A DNA stretch of 64,000 nt from Hoplostethus atlanticus (GCA_034670405.1 JAXDDX010000010.1:2752001-2816000), one strand, 5' to 3'. Positions 12,736 through 24,645 are shown, counted from the first letter of the stretch. Numbers and translations: made by a program. Notes: a model not told the origin generated them from the letters alone.

Positions 12736-13712
12736 CAGTTTTCTACAAAATGTTTCTAGTTTTCTACAAAATATGTTTTAAAAGAAAAAATGTCAAACAA
12801 AAATCTGACAACATTTGACGAATGATTGTCACACTACAGTATGTAACTACTACTACTATCTAAAACATGAAAAGCTGTCTGCCGTCTTCTTTGGCTCACA
12901 CCGAATGGTACCTGATGCTGCAAACCGTAATGTAGTTGGTTACAGTGATCCATGCCAAATCCTCAGAGCTTGAGTGAGAGAGTAAACTCTGCTTACAACA
13001 CAGTGTCCTCTACTGGCAGCATGTGGCAGGAAGTTTACACAACCGCCTGTCTGGATAAACAGATAATATTTAGCTCAAGGGCAACAGAGCCGACGCTTTT
13101 CCATAGTCATCCTGGCTCAGCTTACTGACCAGTTAAAGTGCCCTGCTGCATTCTGGGAACCCAGCATATCCCAGTGATCGCAGTGAGACTCAAGTGTAAT
13201 CATTGGCTTCTGTGCTGCCGTCAAGCCATTGCAGGCTAATCAATGCCTCTCAATGGGGAAACAAAGCAGCCCTTGTCACCATGACCTGGAGAGTGCTGGT
13301 CTGACCTCAAGATGAACCCTGGCTGTACACATTCAACTGCACACCTCCCCTCTATGTGTTAATGATGGGTGAGAGCCCCATTGACACTCGTGTTACAGAT
13401 TGTCAGAGAGAACTAGCACAAACCACTTCGGCAACAACACAAAAGTGTGTGGGGATGACAGTGTGTGTGTGTGTGTGTGTGTGTTACACCCTCTTCCTCA
13501 GGGTGGAAACAGAGGGAAGGTGACATCCCTTGCCTCCCCAGCATATAAATGCAGGAGCCTGCTCACTGAAGTGCTGCTGGCTCTGAGGCTCGACAGCTTA
13601 GTACATTTCTACCTCTGAACGTGCAACCTCTCCCAAGGTCACAACTTGCCAGCAGCTCAGATCTACACTAAGGTGCAACTCCACTCATCTGTCACCTACC
13701 GTCCGATTCAAC

Positions 13713-15745
13713 ATGGCAACCCGATGGGGACTCTGCCGCCATGACTTCAACGTGGCCAAGAAAGACTCTGCCTCCTGGAGATCACCAGGTACCCTATCCA
13801 AACAAAAAAAACACTGTATCTTCATTGTCACAGTGGATGTCACCCTTGCACTGAATGGAGCTGCCAGTACTGCCTCTGCTGGAGCTGCCAGAGTGGGTTC
13901 GCCACTGTGATGAATGTGCATGCTTTTTCTCTCTCAAGTACAGATAGCAGCTATTGCAGCGAGGAGCCTGCAGCGTGCACAGGAGTTTGCCAAGAGGCAC
14001 AATATTCCTAGGGCTTACGGAAGCCACGAGGAGCTGGCCAACGACCCAGAGATTGGTGGGTTAACAGCTTGGGAGGCCCCGGCTGCACAGGCAGAGATAA
14101 TGGCCTAATGGTGTTACTGTTTGAAGCTGAGCCTGGAGCATCTGTGTCCCCACAGACATTGTGTACCTCGGCGTGCTGCACACGGAGCACTGGCGCGTGG
14201 GCCTGCTGTTCCTCGAGGCAGGGAAAATGTGCCGTGTGAAAAACCCTGCGCCATGAACTCCAGGCAGGTGAGACCTCATTGCCGCCTCCAAGATGGAGGT
14301 GAGGTTCAAAGGACGCTGGGACCGTTCCCTCCATTGCTGAAACATAACCACCAGTTTAAAATGTATGTGCCATTGGTATTTGGTTAACACTTTGATCCAA
14401 AGCGTCTTACAGTGCCAAGAGCGTATACATTTATAGTACTGGTACAACTCCAATATAGGAGCTGTGTGCTGGTGAGGTGCTAAGGTGTCTGCTCTGTCCC
14501 TCTCAGGCCATCTGGTCCTGCTGTTTCCCTGTCCAGGCCGAGGTGCGCAGGCTGCTGGCAGAAGAGGCGGTAGGGGAGGTGAAGTTGGTAAAGGCCTCCT
14601 TTGGCTCCCCTCAGCTCCACATTGCCCGCTGGGTGGGGGAAGGAGCTGGGTGGTGGATATCAGAGTGTGCTGCCTGCAGTTTGTTCAGCGGAGAGAGGCC
14701 CGAGTCCATCCAGGCCACAGGGGTTCTGCTCGACTCAGGTAGAATTCAACACATAGGTCACGCAGCAGAGGTGGGGCTGGGGTGTTGTACAGAAGATCAG
14801 ATTAGTATCATTAACCACACAATCATTTGTTGTACAGTGTGGGGCATTTCATATTCATTCAGAAATGATTAAGACATGTGAAGACAAATCTCATTATCGT
14901 AAGATTGTACTGTAGGTTGCATTGTTGGAATCACACTCCAAAATGTTCTTTTGAAGCCTTCAATTAACACAAAAAAAGGAATTTATTTTCTGTTCCCCAG
15001 GTACTCCCCATGCATTGCCCTACCACACAGGTGCTGAATGGAAAAGACACACAGTATCCTCTGTCTGAACCTTGCTTGCCAAGCCCAACAGCACTGGGCT
15101 TGGCTATGAGGCAGAGGAAGTGAGGCAGTGCCTTCTGAAAGGTAGGTCACGATGAAAGGCAAGTAGCGTATTTTTCTTCAAAGAAATGAAATTGTTTGAA
15201 CAGCCACAACCAGCTTTTCAAAGACTGACACTACAATACAGTGAAACAATAACATTGCTTTCTTGGAGCTTCTCACAAGCATGTGGGGGTTTAGTTACAC
15301 TAGTATCTAGTCAGTCATACACTGTTGCACTCAGCACATGGGATGGTAAGGAACCAGGGGAAATGTCTCCTAACTTGCATGTTTGTTATTGTTGTAATTC
15401 TAGCTTCAAATACCAATTTGCAAAATGTTTGTTTCCCCAAATAGCCATAATTTATATGAAGAACAAATTACTGGCTTTGTCCATGTATGCATAATTCTAG
15501 TTATGAATAGTCGTAACTAGAATTGGTCATCACAGATCACATGTCCAAAAAGGTTGCCCACCCCTATATAATAATAATAATCTAAACTGCTCCTCCTCAC
15601 CCACAGGACTCAAGGCCCACAGATGCCTCTGGCAGACTCTGTCTTGTTGACAGAGATCATGGACGAAGCCAGGAAACAGGTGGGACTTGTCTTCGACCAG
15701 GACAATGACATCACTCAGACGCCAAGCCTGCATGGCACTGTGTGA
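13713..15745 (+). pseudogene. dhdh-like duplicated pseudogene
   Basis: An unprocessed copy of the functional dhdh at 20128-24645, with introns retained. Exon remnants are 13713-13788, 13944-14055, 14156-14267, 14507-14738, 15001-15141 and 15607-15745. Exon 2 is intact and encodes [15 protein letters not shown], and several splice signals persist. Lesions visible against the neighbour: exon 1 lost about 17 bases of the Rossmann glycine region and gained a shift; exon 3 has a one-base loss just before the NVxCEKP motif, which brings in a TGA, and lacks its 3' part; exon 4 is shortened in the region of the catalytic tyrosine; exon 5 is absent; exon 6 is about 10 bp shorter; exon 7 has a 5-nt loss after its GLK codons. 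Translation would therefore fail. A residual non-coding transcript cannot be excluded. The introns point to segmental duplication, not retrocopying. Confidence 0.88.
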
Positions 15746-17488
15746 TGGGAGGAGAACTGTAATGAGACAACTGTGACTTGGTTAGCATTGTGAGCTGCTA
15801 CTGATACATATTAAAGATACAATCTGCAATTTATTTTACTATCTAAACCTCGGGTGCCTTCGGCAATGACTGATTTGAATGTAACCTTTTCAGAACTTGA
15901 TCGACCCATCGTAACTCAAAAAAGTATTTTACTCCAGTGCTTGGAGACATTTCAAATGTAAACACCTCATTTTTAGATGTCAAACACTGTCAGTTTTTGT
16001 ATTAAAAGGACAGACAATGAATTTCAGAGTGAAAACATGTCTTACATTGGATAAATCACTATGTAAACAAAGCCAGTATTGGGGTAACTATGTTTTACCA
16101 TAGACCATCATACAGCAATCAAGTACTGGGCTTTTAAAGACAAACCAGCTGTCATTGTGAGGTGTATGATTGATGAATCTAATAAAGCACCGATTGTGAA
16201 AGCCATATTACATTTCTTGACTTGGCAAATATCATCCAATGAATATAAAAAGAGATTTAGAATAGCACATTTGAATCAAAGTGTTGTCATATCAGACCCT
16301 TGCAGAGGTCTACAAATAGATTCATGTTCTCTGTACAGAAATAGGTTGCAGTGTCTGCTTTTCAAGGTTAGGACAGAGAAAGGGCTTTATGAGTCAGCAA
16401 AGACGATGTCTTATTTAGTACACTTGTTCTCCACCTTTTTGGCTCATATGACCCCTAAAAAATGAAGGATGTCTAATTGGTACCCCATGATGCAGCCCAC
16501 ACATGCAGAATGGAGAAATGTGAAGCAAAAAAAATATTTGAAAATTTCTCCTTTCCTATTTCAATTGATAAATGATTGGATGAAGCCTAGAGGCTGTACA
16601 TATTTTTTCAGGGGAAATAAAAATATTTCTCAGGGAAATTATGAACATTGGAATATATTATGGACTATTTCCTTCACATTCACACACCTAGTCGGGTTGG
16701 AATGGAAAGGGCTACCAACTAAAAAACATCTTGCTGCCTTCTCAAGGTTGAGAACCACCTACTGACCAAATGCAATGGTAATAACCTAATAACCTTTTGC
16801 CCATCTTTTTATTTACCACTGAATATCACATTATCGTCATCAACATGATGTTATTTTGTACAACATCACACAATCGACACACACGATCAAAATTAATACT
16901 CTGTCTCCACCTTCTGGCAGGAAATTACCACTATTTATGTAAACTGACCAAGGAGGTTTTACAGATCTGGAGGATAAACAGGAAAATGGCCGCTCATTCA
17001 ATTATATATTTATTATTATATATTTAACCTTTATTTAACCAGGAAGTCCCATTGAGATTAAAAAATAAATAAATCTCTTTTACAAGAGAGACCTGGCCAA
17101 GGTAGCAAGCCGTACAAAGTTTCAACGCGCACCCATGACAGCGTAGACCAACTTTATTAGTATGTTGTGGTGCCTACATGTCAACTCAGTCCTACCTGTA
17201 GCCATCAGCATACAGAACCTAAAGGACTAAAGTACACAAGGTCAAAGTCATGTCATACATTGCATCTCTTCCTGGAGCAGCACAGCCAAAATGCTGCAGT
17301 TGTGGGGGAGCCCATATAGGATATGGATAGAAATAGGATCCAAAGGATGAGGACAGAAAACAAAATATCATATGCTGAAGCAGTTAAAGTGGTAAAGGGA
17401 CAATGTACCAGCACTAGAGCAGAAAGGTGAGAGGACCTATGAAAAGCAGTACAGTACTTTCATCAGACAAGGTATACCATATATAGAG
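15746..17488. other. Intergenic between dhdh pseudogene and transposon cluster
   Basis: AT-rich, no coding exon supported. It includes the interspersed repeat at 17022-17112. Confidence 0.5.
17022..17112. repeat. Teleost interspersed repeat fragment
   Basis: Contains TTTATTTAACCAGGAAGTCC, then CATTGAGATTAAAA, then CTCTTTTACAAGAGAGACCTGG. This combination recurs in many fish genomes as part of an interspersed repeat. I do not assign the family. A TTTAACCTTTATTTATCCTG-like fragment also occurs near 30474. Confidence 0.5.
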
Positions 17489-19496
17489 CAGTCCCTCCAG
17501 GATGTTGCGATCGCAAGAATTAACGCAAGTTCAACTAACTGCCGCAATACTTGCAAGAGCTTGCAATTTTGCCAAAACCCCGCAATATTCCCGCATAAAA
17601 CGGTCAAATTGGCACAATGCTTCCACATTAACACTCCTACATGTTCGGGAGGTTGTTTTTTTATTTAAATATGCAATTTGCACCATTTGACTTCTTGTTA
17701 TCCTGAGCCTTTCATATGGTTACACACGAGGACAATGCCGGAGTGGCCAATCGGGACAACCGGGACGAATCCCGGTGGGTCTTTGGGCCGGTTGGACGCG
17801 CCGCGCCACGGTGTAGCCTATAAACTGTTCAAGTTGATTTGCTGCTAACAGGCCGGTGACTAGTTAGATGTGTGTTCTCCGCTCCGGACATCTCTCTCCT
17901 TTTCTCTGTGTCAAACTGACAGCACTGACAGATTAGAGCGAGACGGGAACGTGACGGGTCAACTAATGATGTGATGGTGTTACACCATTTACACAGCGAC
18001 TGCATTAGTGGTGTAGAAAACGTTAATTTTATTACTTCGCAGCAATATTTTGTAAAGCATGCAAGTTGGCTATAAGGTAGCACCGGACACTAGTGATGTT
18101 ACGCTTGATACCGGGGCTTCGAAGCGCGTATCGAGAACGTAGGGCAGTTTCTCGTGAACCTATGTATCGAGGCGTGTATCATTTTAACGTCATTACGTCA
18201 TCGATGACGTTTGAAGCCTCATTCACGTACGTGCTTCAGCAATGCATTCGGGTTTGGCGGGCAGTTTTGAATCACGGATATAAGGAAAGAAAGTGCCCCC
18301 ATAATTCGTGGGTTGCTTTGTCCTTCTGTAGCTATATTTAAATCTTATCGTACTGATAATTACACCAATGGACTATACAACTGGTACAAGTGTCCCTTTA
18401 CTAATCATAGCATTATAATAACAAGCCATATAATGATATGCAGCATCATAAATAAGTAACATTTTATTCACATGCCAGATTCAAACCTATGATTGCCATG
18501 TCTACTGAAGCGCACTATGAGCAGTATATCTACCCGCTTTGCCACCAAACTAAATGTTACACAGCACGTGGAAACATTTCTACGGCATTATTGAACTGAT
18601 GAGTTTTGTTCATTTATGGTTTTATAGCATAATATGAATATATACATTATGCCGTAATTTCATTTTTTAAAAGTTGATTACATCAGCGGTTTAATTAATT
18701 AGCCTTTAGTGGCCCATGCTTTGCACACATCGCTGTGCTGCCAGTCTTGCCTGTTCTAATTTCTTTAGACCAGCAGGTGGCCATAGTGTGCACTTGAAGC
18801 CTCGAGAAATGAACCCATTTTCAACCCATTTGGCTGGAATGCTTCAATGCTTCGAGAAGCTTCATCTCGCCATCACTACCGGACACACACCACTCCCCAC
18901 TATCGGCACAGACCAACCACTCCCACTCGCCTTCTTCTATGTCTTCCAGTAAAATGAACTACAAACCGCTCACTCCGCCACCTACTGGCAGGTGCAATAA
19001 ACCTGGAACTGACCAAATAACTACATGCCACAGTATATTATTAAACAAAACCTTGAAGGGATTGGGCAGGTATTAAGAAATATATATTTTTACAGGTGCT
19101 ACAATGGCAAACTGTAGATATGCTGCATTGCAGCCTAAAGGGAAACAAATAATGTAAAGAAAACTAGGATTAAAAAGGAATGAAAGACAAAGAAAGGCAC
19201 TAGACAGAGGTCATGTGTAGTAAAACTAGTTTTCAGCCGGCGGCCCCAGGAGGTATTAATGTGTGACGATTACTCTACTACTTTAAAAAAACAACTTAAA
19301 AAACAGAGTGGGCAGTTTACAATGTTTTGGGGAGGATGGGGGGCTCGAAATTTTCATCAATTCTTGCTGTTTTACCACAAGATAACACGAAACATATCGC
19401 AAATTGCATCGCAATTTTTGATGAAAGCCGCTGCAAATTCAATCATTTTGGGCCGCAATAATCAGAAAAAAACGCCGCGAGATCCTGGTGGGACTG
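17489..19496. mobile_element. Non-autonomous TIR DNA transposon, interrupted by a nested hAT element
   Basis: The left end CAGTCCCTCCAGGAT and right end ATCCTGGTGGGACTG are near-perfect inverted copies (one mismatch over 15 bp). Subterminal sequence on both sides is rich in GCAAT/GCGATCGCAA-type motifs. Flanking ATAGAG occurs immediately outside both ends (17483-17488 and 19497-19502), an apparent 6-bp target duplication. The CAGTCCC terminus suggests a hAT-like element, but hAT duplications are normally 8 bp, so the superfamily is uncertain. It holds no transposase frame. The 788-bp element at 18091-18878 lies inside it, so that one arrived later. A CCGGGACGAATCCCGGTGGG-like segment near 17760 resembles another common fish repeat. 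Confidence 0.75.
18091..18878. mobile_element. Non-autonomous hAT element with perfect 8-bp target duplication
   Basis: Ends are TAGTGATG and CATCACTA, exact inverted copies, with related GCTTCGA/CTTCGAGAAGC motifs near both ends. The 8 bp CCGGACAC directly precedes (18083-18090) and directly follows (18879-18886) the element, a textbook hAT target duplication. The 788-bp interior has no transposase-sized frame, so movement would need a transposase from elsewhere. Confidence 0.88.
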
Positions 19497-19551
19497 ATAG
19501 AGTATTAGGCAGAGACACGGAGATAATACAAATCCCCGTGAGAATATAGTC

Positions 19552-19665
19552 TGATCCACACTCCGGATCAGTAGGTGGCTGTAGAGTCACAAAGAAGAAG
19601 TAGTTTGTAGTAGGCGGTAATGCAACGTTTGTGAGTGCCACTGCCAACCGCCGTGAATAGCGGAA
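19552..19665. repeat. Interspersed repeat fragment
   Basis: The series CCACACTCCGGATCAGTAGG, GGCGGTAATGCAACG and TGCCAACCGCCGTGAATAGC resembles a GTAGGTGGCGGTAATGC/GCCAACCGCC repeat common in vertebrate genomes. Family not assigned. Confidence 0.4.
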
Positions 19666-20127
19666 GACGATGCACCTAATCTAAAACCTCCATTTTGCTG
19701 TTTTTGTGTGCACACACTGAATCCCAGCGGACTACTCATGTGGAATACTATTCAATAAACGAACCCACCACTATGCGTTAGCCGACAGCGTTGACAGATC
19801 TGATAATCGCTTCAACCAGGCAGGGGAAGTCAACGGGTACCACCAGGACGCCTGCGCGTTCCGAGCATGGCACAGATGCGCGTGCTTTGCTCGTGCCCTG
19901 ACGTGATTTCACACAAACATATGAACCTTTATACTTCTACTGATAAAATAAAGCCCTTCATTATTAATAATTTCATTTCATTAATAGAGTACTTCTTGCA
20001 CTTGGGCGACGTCATACCGGGCTGCATGCCAGCAATTGCAGCAAGGCTTGCTTAGACTCGCTCCAGTGAAGGGCTTAAACTTTTATACATGCATCAGTAA
20101 CTGATGTAACACTGCTCGCTGTCGAAT

Positions 20128-20217
20128 ATGGCAACCAGGTGGGGAATCTGTAGTGCCGGGAAAATAAGTAATGACTTTACAGTGGCCCTGAAAACACTTC
20201 CTCCGGAAGACCATCAG
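20128..20217 (+). CDS. dhdh: dhdh exon 1
   Basis: Codons 1-30, from the ATG of [12 protein letters not shown] to the donor CAG|GTACTA. Carries the start of the Rossmann fold. Phase 0 at its end. Confidence 0.9.
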
Positions 20218-23200
20218 GTACTATTAGTAGAATTACTATTATTAGAAATTGAGCCTGTAATTCAAATGCGTTACCATTTCTCATCCGTCTGAACTCAACG
20301 AGTCTTTAAACTGTGCAGCCACTGTTCCGTTCTGTCACTCGTCGGTTATGCTGTTAAAGTCTGCCTCTAGTTAAATGATTACTTTCACTGCTAGCACTTT
20401 TAACGAGCTAAACCCCATTAATACAAAATAGTTTAATTTGTGCAGTTTAGTTCAGGATTTGTTGCAGTGGCATCTTTCAGCCACTGGGGGTTGTGGTTTA
20501 ATTCATAATTATTTGGCAATTTATGACCAGTCAAGTCATAAATTACAAACCATCGTAATTATTGATTGGGATATTCTTTCAGAAAATGTGATAGTCTATG
20601 CTGAATCTATCCACCGTTGAATCTGTTCAATAATAATACTTTGGACTCTAACCCAGACTGCAGCAAATTACAGTGTAATGGGCCTTTCAGTAAGGTGGGA
20701 GAGGAGCGACTTGCTGCAATAAATAATCATTTGAAATTGTATTCACAGATTGTGGCTGTGGCAGCGCGAAAATTACAGGACGCACAAGAGTTTGCTAAAA
20801 AGCACAGCATCCCCCGAGCATACAGTGGCTATGAGGAGCTGGCCAGGGACCCAGACATAGGTGAGTTTCAATCAGACCTGGTTCAAGTTATATTTTCTGA
20901 TGATTCTTAGCACTTGTTTTATGCTTTGGGGAACAGATGGGTGGGGATTACTGCATCAGAACAGTCAGATGTCAGTATTGTGATGGCCCCTTGGCCTCAA
21001 GATCAATCTCCTGGTTATTTGTTTGCTTGTAACCTGACAAGTGTGATGCGTCTTTATATACAGAAACATCATGTTTTAAACGTGGCCAGAAGAAATGCTG
21101 GAGCACACGATTGTAGTTTTTTTTTTACCCCCATATGTCCTGCCACATTATCATGGGCAAAGCAAACACACCATTATTGTAAATTCTATTCAACCCAGGT
21201 CTTGTCTCAGTATTCCCAAAATGTAATCTAATGTAAATGTAATCTAATGGTTAAACACCTACAGGATATAGGTATTTTACCATTAGACTTACATACATTT
21301 TGACCACTAGAATTACCCCATATGCTTATCTGATCTGTGCCTCCATCTGTGTGTAGATGTGGTGTATGTTGGAGTTATTCACCCCTACCATCTGAGTGCG
21401 AGTTTGCTCTTTATGAACGCCAAGAAGAACGTGCTCTGTGAGAAGCCCCTGGCCATGAACTCCAGAGAGGTGCAGCAGATGGTGGACGCTGCCAAGACGA
21501 ACAATGTCTTCCTCATGGAGGTATGGATGCAGAAGAATAAAAATCCCTTCTACATCTCTCCGTAGCTTTTATTTTCTTTTTCATTTCTTTTCCTAGCACT
21601 TCTGTTACATGGTCATTCTTACAGGAATACTGTCAGGGCACTACAGCTCTCACTCTCTCACTACTGAGTGAGGGTTACTTTGTAATGCTGATTTAGGAAT
21701 TGATCCTTATTCTACAATTGGACATTGTATGTCAAGAGTGTTGGATAAATGACTAAAATATGTATTTAAATCATTTCATCACACTTAAAGAGTGTGATGA
21801 AAGTTGTGTAAGAAAGTTGTGTAAGAACACCAGCGAAATACCTCAAAAGGAACAAATGCTTTCCCTCATCTTTTCCCAAGGCTGTATGGACCCGATTCTT
21901 CCCAGCCTCTCTGGAGATCAAACGCCTGCTGGCCCAGGGGGAGGTGGGCGAGGTGAAGATGGTGCGGGCGGAGTTTGGAGTGCCACTAATGCATATACCA
22001 AGAGCAGTGGAGAAGGAGCGGGGCGGGGGGGGCTATGCTGGATGTTGGCATTTATTGCCTGCAGTTCATATGCATGGTGTACAATGGAGAGAGGCCAGAG
22101 TCCATCCAAGCCACTGGGGTCTGCGTGGACACAGGTATTGAAAAAAGGGCCCATAGGGAAGTACTGCAATTATACAATATAACACTGTGTACGTGTTACG
22201 GTAAATGTGGTAGATGTGTGACTAGTGTTTGCTCAACTGGGAAATATATACATTTACCATTTTCCCACATTTACCGTAACATGTACTGAATGAAATGTGA
22301 TAAAATATGATGCAATTTTAGGCACTAGGCATCTGGTTGTACTACTGTACCAACACATTACGAATGTTTACTCACAATATGATTCCACTGCAGATTAATA
22401 GACAAGGCCATTTTGGCATTGGCAGGGTGGCCTAGTGGTTTGAGAGACAATGCCACAGGTCCATGTGTCAATCAGCAGCCACGTGTCCTGTCAAAGTGTC
22501 CTTCAGCAAGACACTGAACCCCTACCTGCTCACTCGTGAGTCACTCTCATTAAGAGTGTTACTGAATGCTTCAAATGTAAGTGAGAGGTCCTCTACCTCC
22601 CCATAGTGACAGGTACAGCACCGTCCAAATGTTGGTACATTTTGGCTGTGCCCGGTAAGTTAGCCTGCTCTACCAGCCAGCAGGTAACCAACCATCCAAC
22701 CAACCAACCACCAAACCATGGAGTTTGTTTTCTAAAAATCTGATGGCTCATAAAACTTGAAAAAGGCTGCCTGCCATGGCTCACAGGGACATCAGCCCTA
22801 AAGTGACTGTACTGCATATTGTAATCACCAAGTCATCTACCTTCCACTGACTCCTCTTTCACATCAACAGGCTCCTCATCTTGAGTGTGTCCATACTCAG
22901 TTCCTGGTCATTTATTTGTAGTAATAGGTGAACCCTGGTAACCTCTGGTTACCCGCTGCCCCTGGTAGTACTTTAATGTGCAGCTTTTCTCCTTATAACA
23001 TCTTGGAGTTCACAAGTTTGAGCTTGTAAAGTTTTTGCAAGCAACAGCTTGTGACATATTTGTGAGCCAGTGTGAGATATTTAAACCCAAGGTTGTTAAC
23101 CCAGGGAGTATTCCTGAAGAGATAAGACTATACTTCTTATCTTTATCATTTTCAGTGCCTAGGATTTTCTTTTTTTTGCATGGTAACTAGCACCTTAAAG

Positions 23201-24645
23201 TTTAACGTTGTCATGCATTATTATTATTGTTATTATTATTTTGCATAATATAGTATTTATTGCCCCAATATCTACAATGGACAACATACAACACATTACT
23301 AATACTAATACGTTGTATAGCACTGTTCTAATGCACCAAGTGCATTAGTCTCACTGTACTCACCATGGGTCTTTTATGTACATGTTATTGTAGGAGTGGA
23401 TGAGAGCATGGTCGTCACTCTGAAGTTCTCCAGGAACAGAATGGCAGTGGCTGTTTGCACTCTGGCCGTGGAGCTTCCCAACGACGCTGTTATTGTGGGC
23501 ACCAAGGGCACCATCAGGGTGGGTCAAAGTCAGATGTTCACTTGCATGTTCAATGTATGATTTAAGGTTAGTGAAGCAATGTTATATGTATGTGAGTGAA
23601 GCTATTTAGGATGTGAACTTGAAGTCTGGCTTGAAAAGTTGGTTTAATGAATTTCCAGGCCTTAAAAAAGTGGGGAATTGCACATAAAGTCTAGAAAAGT
23701 ATGGGCGAAAAAAAGTTAAGACAACACACATTATAATAGTTGCAGAGCCATTTCCATTATTGTGATATGTGTAGTTATAACTGTTATATTGCCTAGTGCA
23801 GAGGCATATTGTCCAGCCATTATTAGTAAACAGCAGGGGTGTCCAACCATGTGCCATGGAGGGCCGAGTGCATCTGGTGTATTGTTCCAACTGAACAATA
23901 CACCAGATGATTCGACCGGTTATCACACCCTCAACCAGAGAGGAGGGACTAATCAGTGAAATCACCTGGTGTAGTCTGGTTGGAGTGAAAACCTACATAC
24001 ACTCGGCCCTCCATGGCACATGATCGGACACCCCTGGTATACAGTATATAATAAAGTATGGAATTGTAAATGGAAAAGGTGTAGCTGTCCCGTGACATGT
24101 TGATTTCTAGGTCCCTGCCCATATGTGGAGCCCCACATCACTCCTGGTGAATGGGAAGGAGACCCACTATCCACTGCCAGAACCGTATCTACCCCTCAAC
24201 TTCATCAACAGTACAGGGATGCGCTACGAGGCAGAGGAGGTTCGACAGTGTCTGCTCAAAGGTAGTGTGTGGTACAAAACCTCAGAGAAGCTGGCTGTTA
24301 TATTGAGATATGTACTTTGGTCTGTAGCCTAGCAGCAAATTACCACAATTTAATAAATGAATGAATGAACAAAATAACACAAGCACAATTAGTAGGTATT
24401 TTATGGCAATTTATGAATGAATGTTCAAGAGTGACTTGCAATGCACTGTATTCAACACAAGGTGGCATCAGAACGCTTGAAAGCAATTGTAGCATGCACA
24501 GATATATTGAGTGTTTCTGTGTTTCTGCTGTATAGGGCTGAAGGAGAGCCCAGGTATGTCCCATGCAGACTCTCTTCTATTGGCTGAGCTGGAGGACGAG
24601 GCTCGCCGGCAGGTGGGGGTGGTGTACAGCCAGGACCACCAGTAA
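20128..24645 (+). CDS. dhdh: Dihydrodiol dehydrogenase / D-xylose dehydrogenase (Gfo/Idh/MocA family), seven exons, one apparent frameshift
   Basis: Product: trans-1,2-dihydrobenzene-1,2-diol dehydrogenase, an NADP-dependent cytosolic oxidoreductase of the Gfo/Idh/MocA family that in mammals oxidises aromatic trans-dihydrodiols and D-xylose. Seven exons with GT-AG junctions add to 1005 nt plus one extra base, predicting 334 residues, the mammalian length. The N-terminal nucleotide-binding segment is [17 protein letters not shown]. The EKP motif is [10 protein letters not shown] with its lysine at residue 97, and the substrate-site tyrosine in [10 protein letters not shown] falls at residue 180; both match the family's known catalytic positions. 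The one defect is an eight-G run in exon 4 where seven would hold frame. All splice sites and other exons are clean, so an assembly error, a polymorphism or a very recent null allele are all possible. A decayed twin lies upstream and pkm converges on it downstream. Polyadenylation signal AATAAA is at 24680-24685. Confidence 0.9.
20749..20860 (+). CDS. dhdh: dhdh exon 2
   Basis: Acceptor TTCACAG, donor TAG|GTGAGT. Encodes [20 protein letters not shown] and the [10 protein letters not shown] helix; 112 nt, identical in length to the pseudogene's exon 2. Confidence 0.92.
21357..21520 (+). CDS. dhdh: dhdh exon 3, EKP motif
   Basis: Codons 68-122. Includes [11 protein letters not shown] and [11 protein letters not shown] with catalytic lysine 97, ending in NNVFLME. 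Donor GAG|GTATGG. Confidence 0.93.
21592..21731 (+). repeat. Interspersed short repeat, copy 1 (dhdh intron 3)
   Basis: One of four related copies in this window. Shared order: CTAGCACTTCT, GTCAGGGCACTA, GCTCTNACTCT, TAGGAATTGA and CTTATTCTAC. Confidence 0.65.
21881..22134 (+). CDS. dhdh: dhdh exon 4, with +1 frameshift in a G run
   Basis: 254 nt where 253 are needed. The first part encodes [17 protein letters not shown] through RAVEKERGG. After the eight-G run at about 22025-22032 the family sequence resumes one frame over, as [19 protein letters not shown], carrying Asp176 and Tyr180. Acceptor CCCAAG and donor CAG|GTATTG are normal. Confidence 0.88.
22189..22286. repeat. Inverted repeat, dhdh intron 4
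   Basis: The left arm at 22189-22210 and the right arm at 22265-22286 are 22 bp long and complementary except one position (core TGTTACGGTAAATGTGG), separated by 54 bp. Could be a small palindromic MITE. Confidence 0.7.
22421..22530 (+). repeat. tRNA-derived SINE remnant (dhdh intron 4)
   Basis: The head GGGTGGCCTAGTGGTTTGAG is followed by TGTCCTGTCAAAGTGTCC and CAGCAAGACACTGAACCCC, the typical fish SINE body also seen at 9108-9312. Confidence 0.65.
23394..23518 (+). CDS. dhdh: dhdh exon 5
   Basis: Codons 207-248. Encodes [20 protein letters not shown] through VGTKGTIR, a beta-sheet portion of the C-terminal domain. This exon is missing from the upstream pseudogene. Confidence 0.9.
23834..24036. 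mobile_element. hAT-type MITE, copy 1 (dhdh intron 5)
   Basis: 203 bp with perfect 11-bp terminal inverted repeats CAGGGGTGTCC/GGACACCCCTG and long internal self-complementarity. Flanks GTAAACAG and GTATACAG form an 8-bp target duplication with one mismatch. No coding capacity. Confidence 0.88.
24111..24261 (+). CDS. dhdh: dhdh exon 6
   Basis: Encodes [20 protein letters not shown] through [15 protein letters not shown]. Acceptor TTTCTAG, donor AAG|GTAGTG. Confidence 0.9.
24536..24645 (+). CDS. dhdh: dhdh exon 7, stop codon
   Basis: Encodes [20 protein letters not shown] and ends [13 protein letters not shown] then TAA. The polyadenylation signal follows about 35 bp later. Confidence 0.9.

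Larger units (their letters stand above)
9313..13712. other. Intergenic, no gene seen
   Basis: Non-coding sequence with a SINE remnant near 10330-10412, two perfect hairpins (11571-11598 and 12701-12735), an (AAAAT)n tract at about 12520-12555 and a (GT)n tract at 13459-13484. No splice-flanked exon was recognised. Confidence 0.5.
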
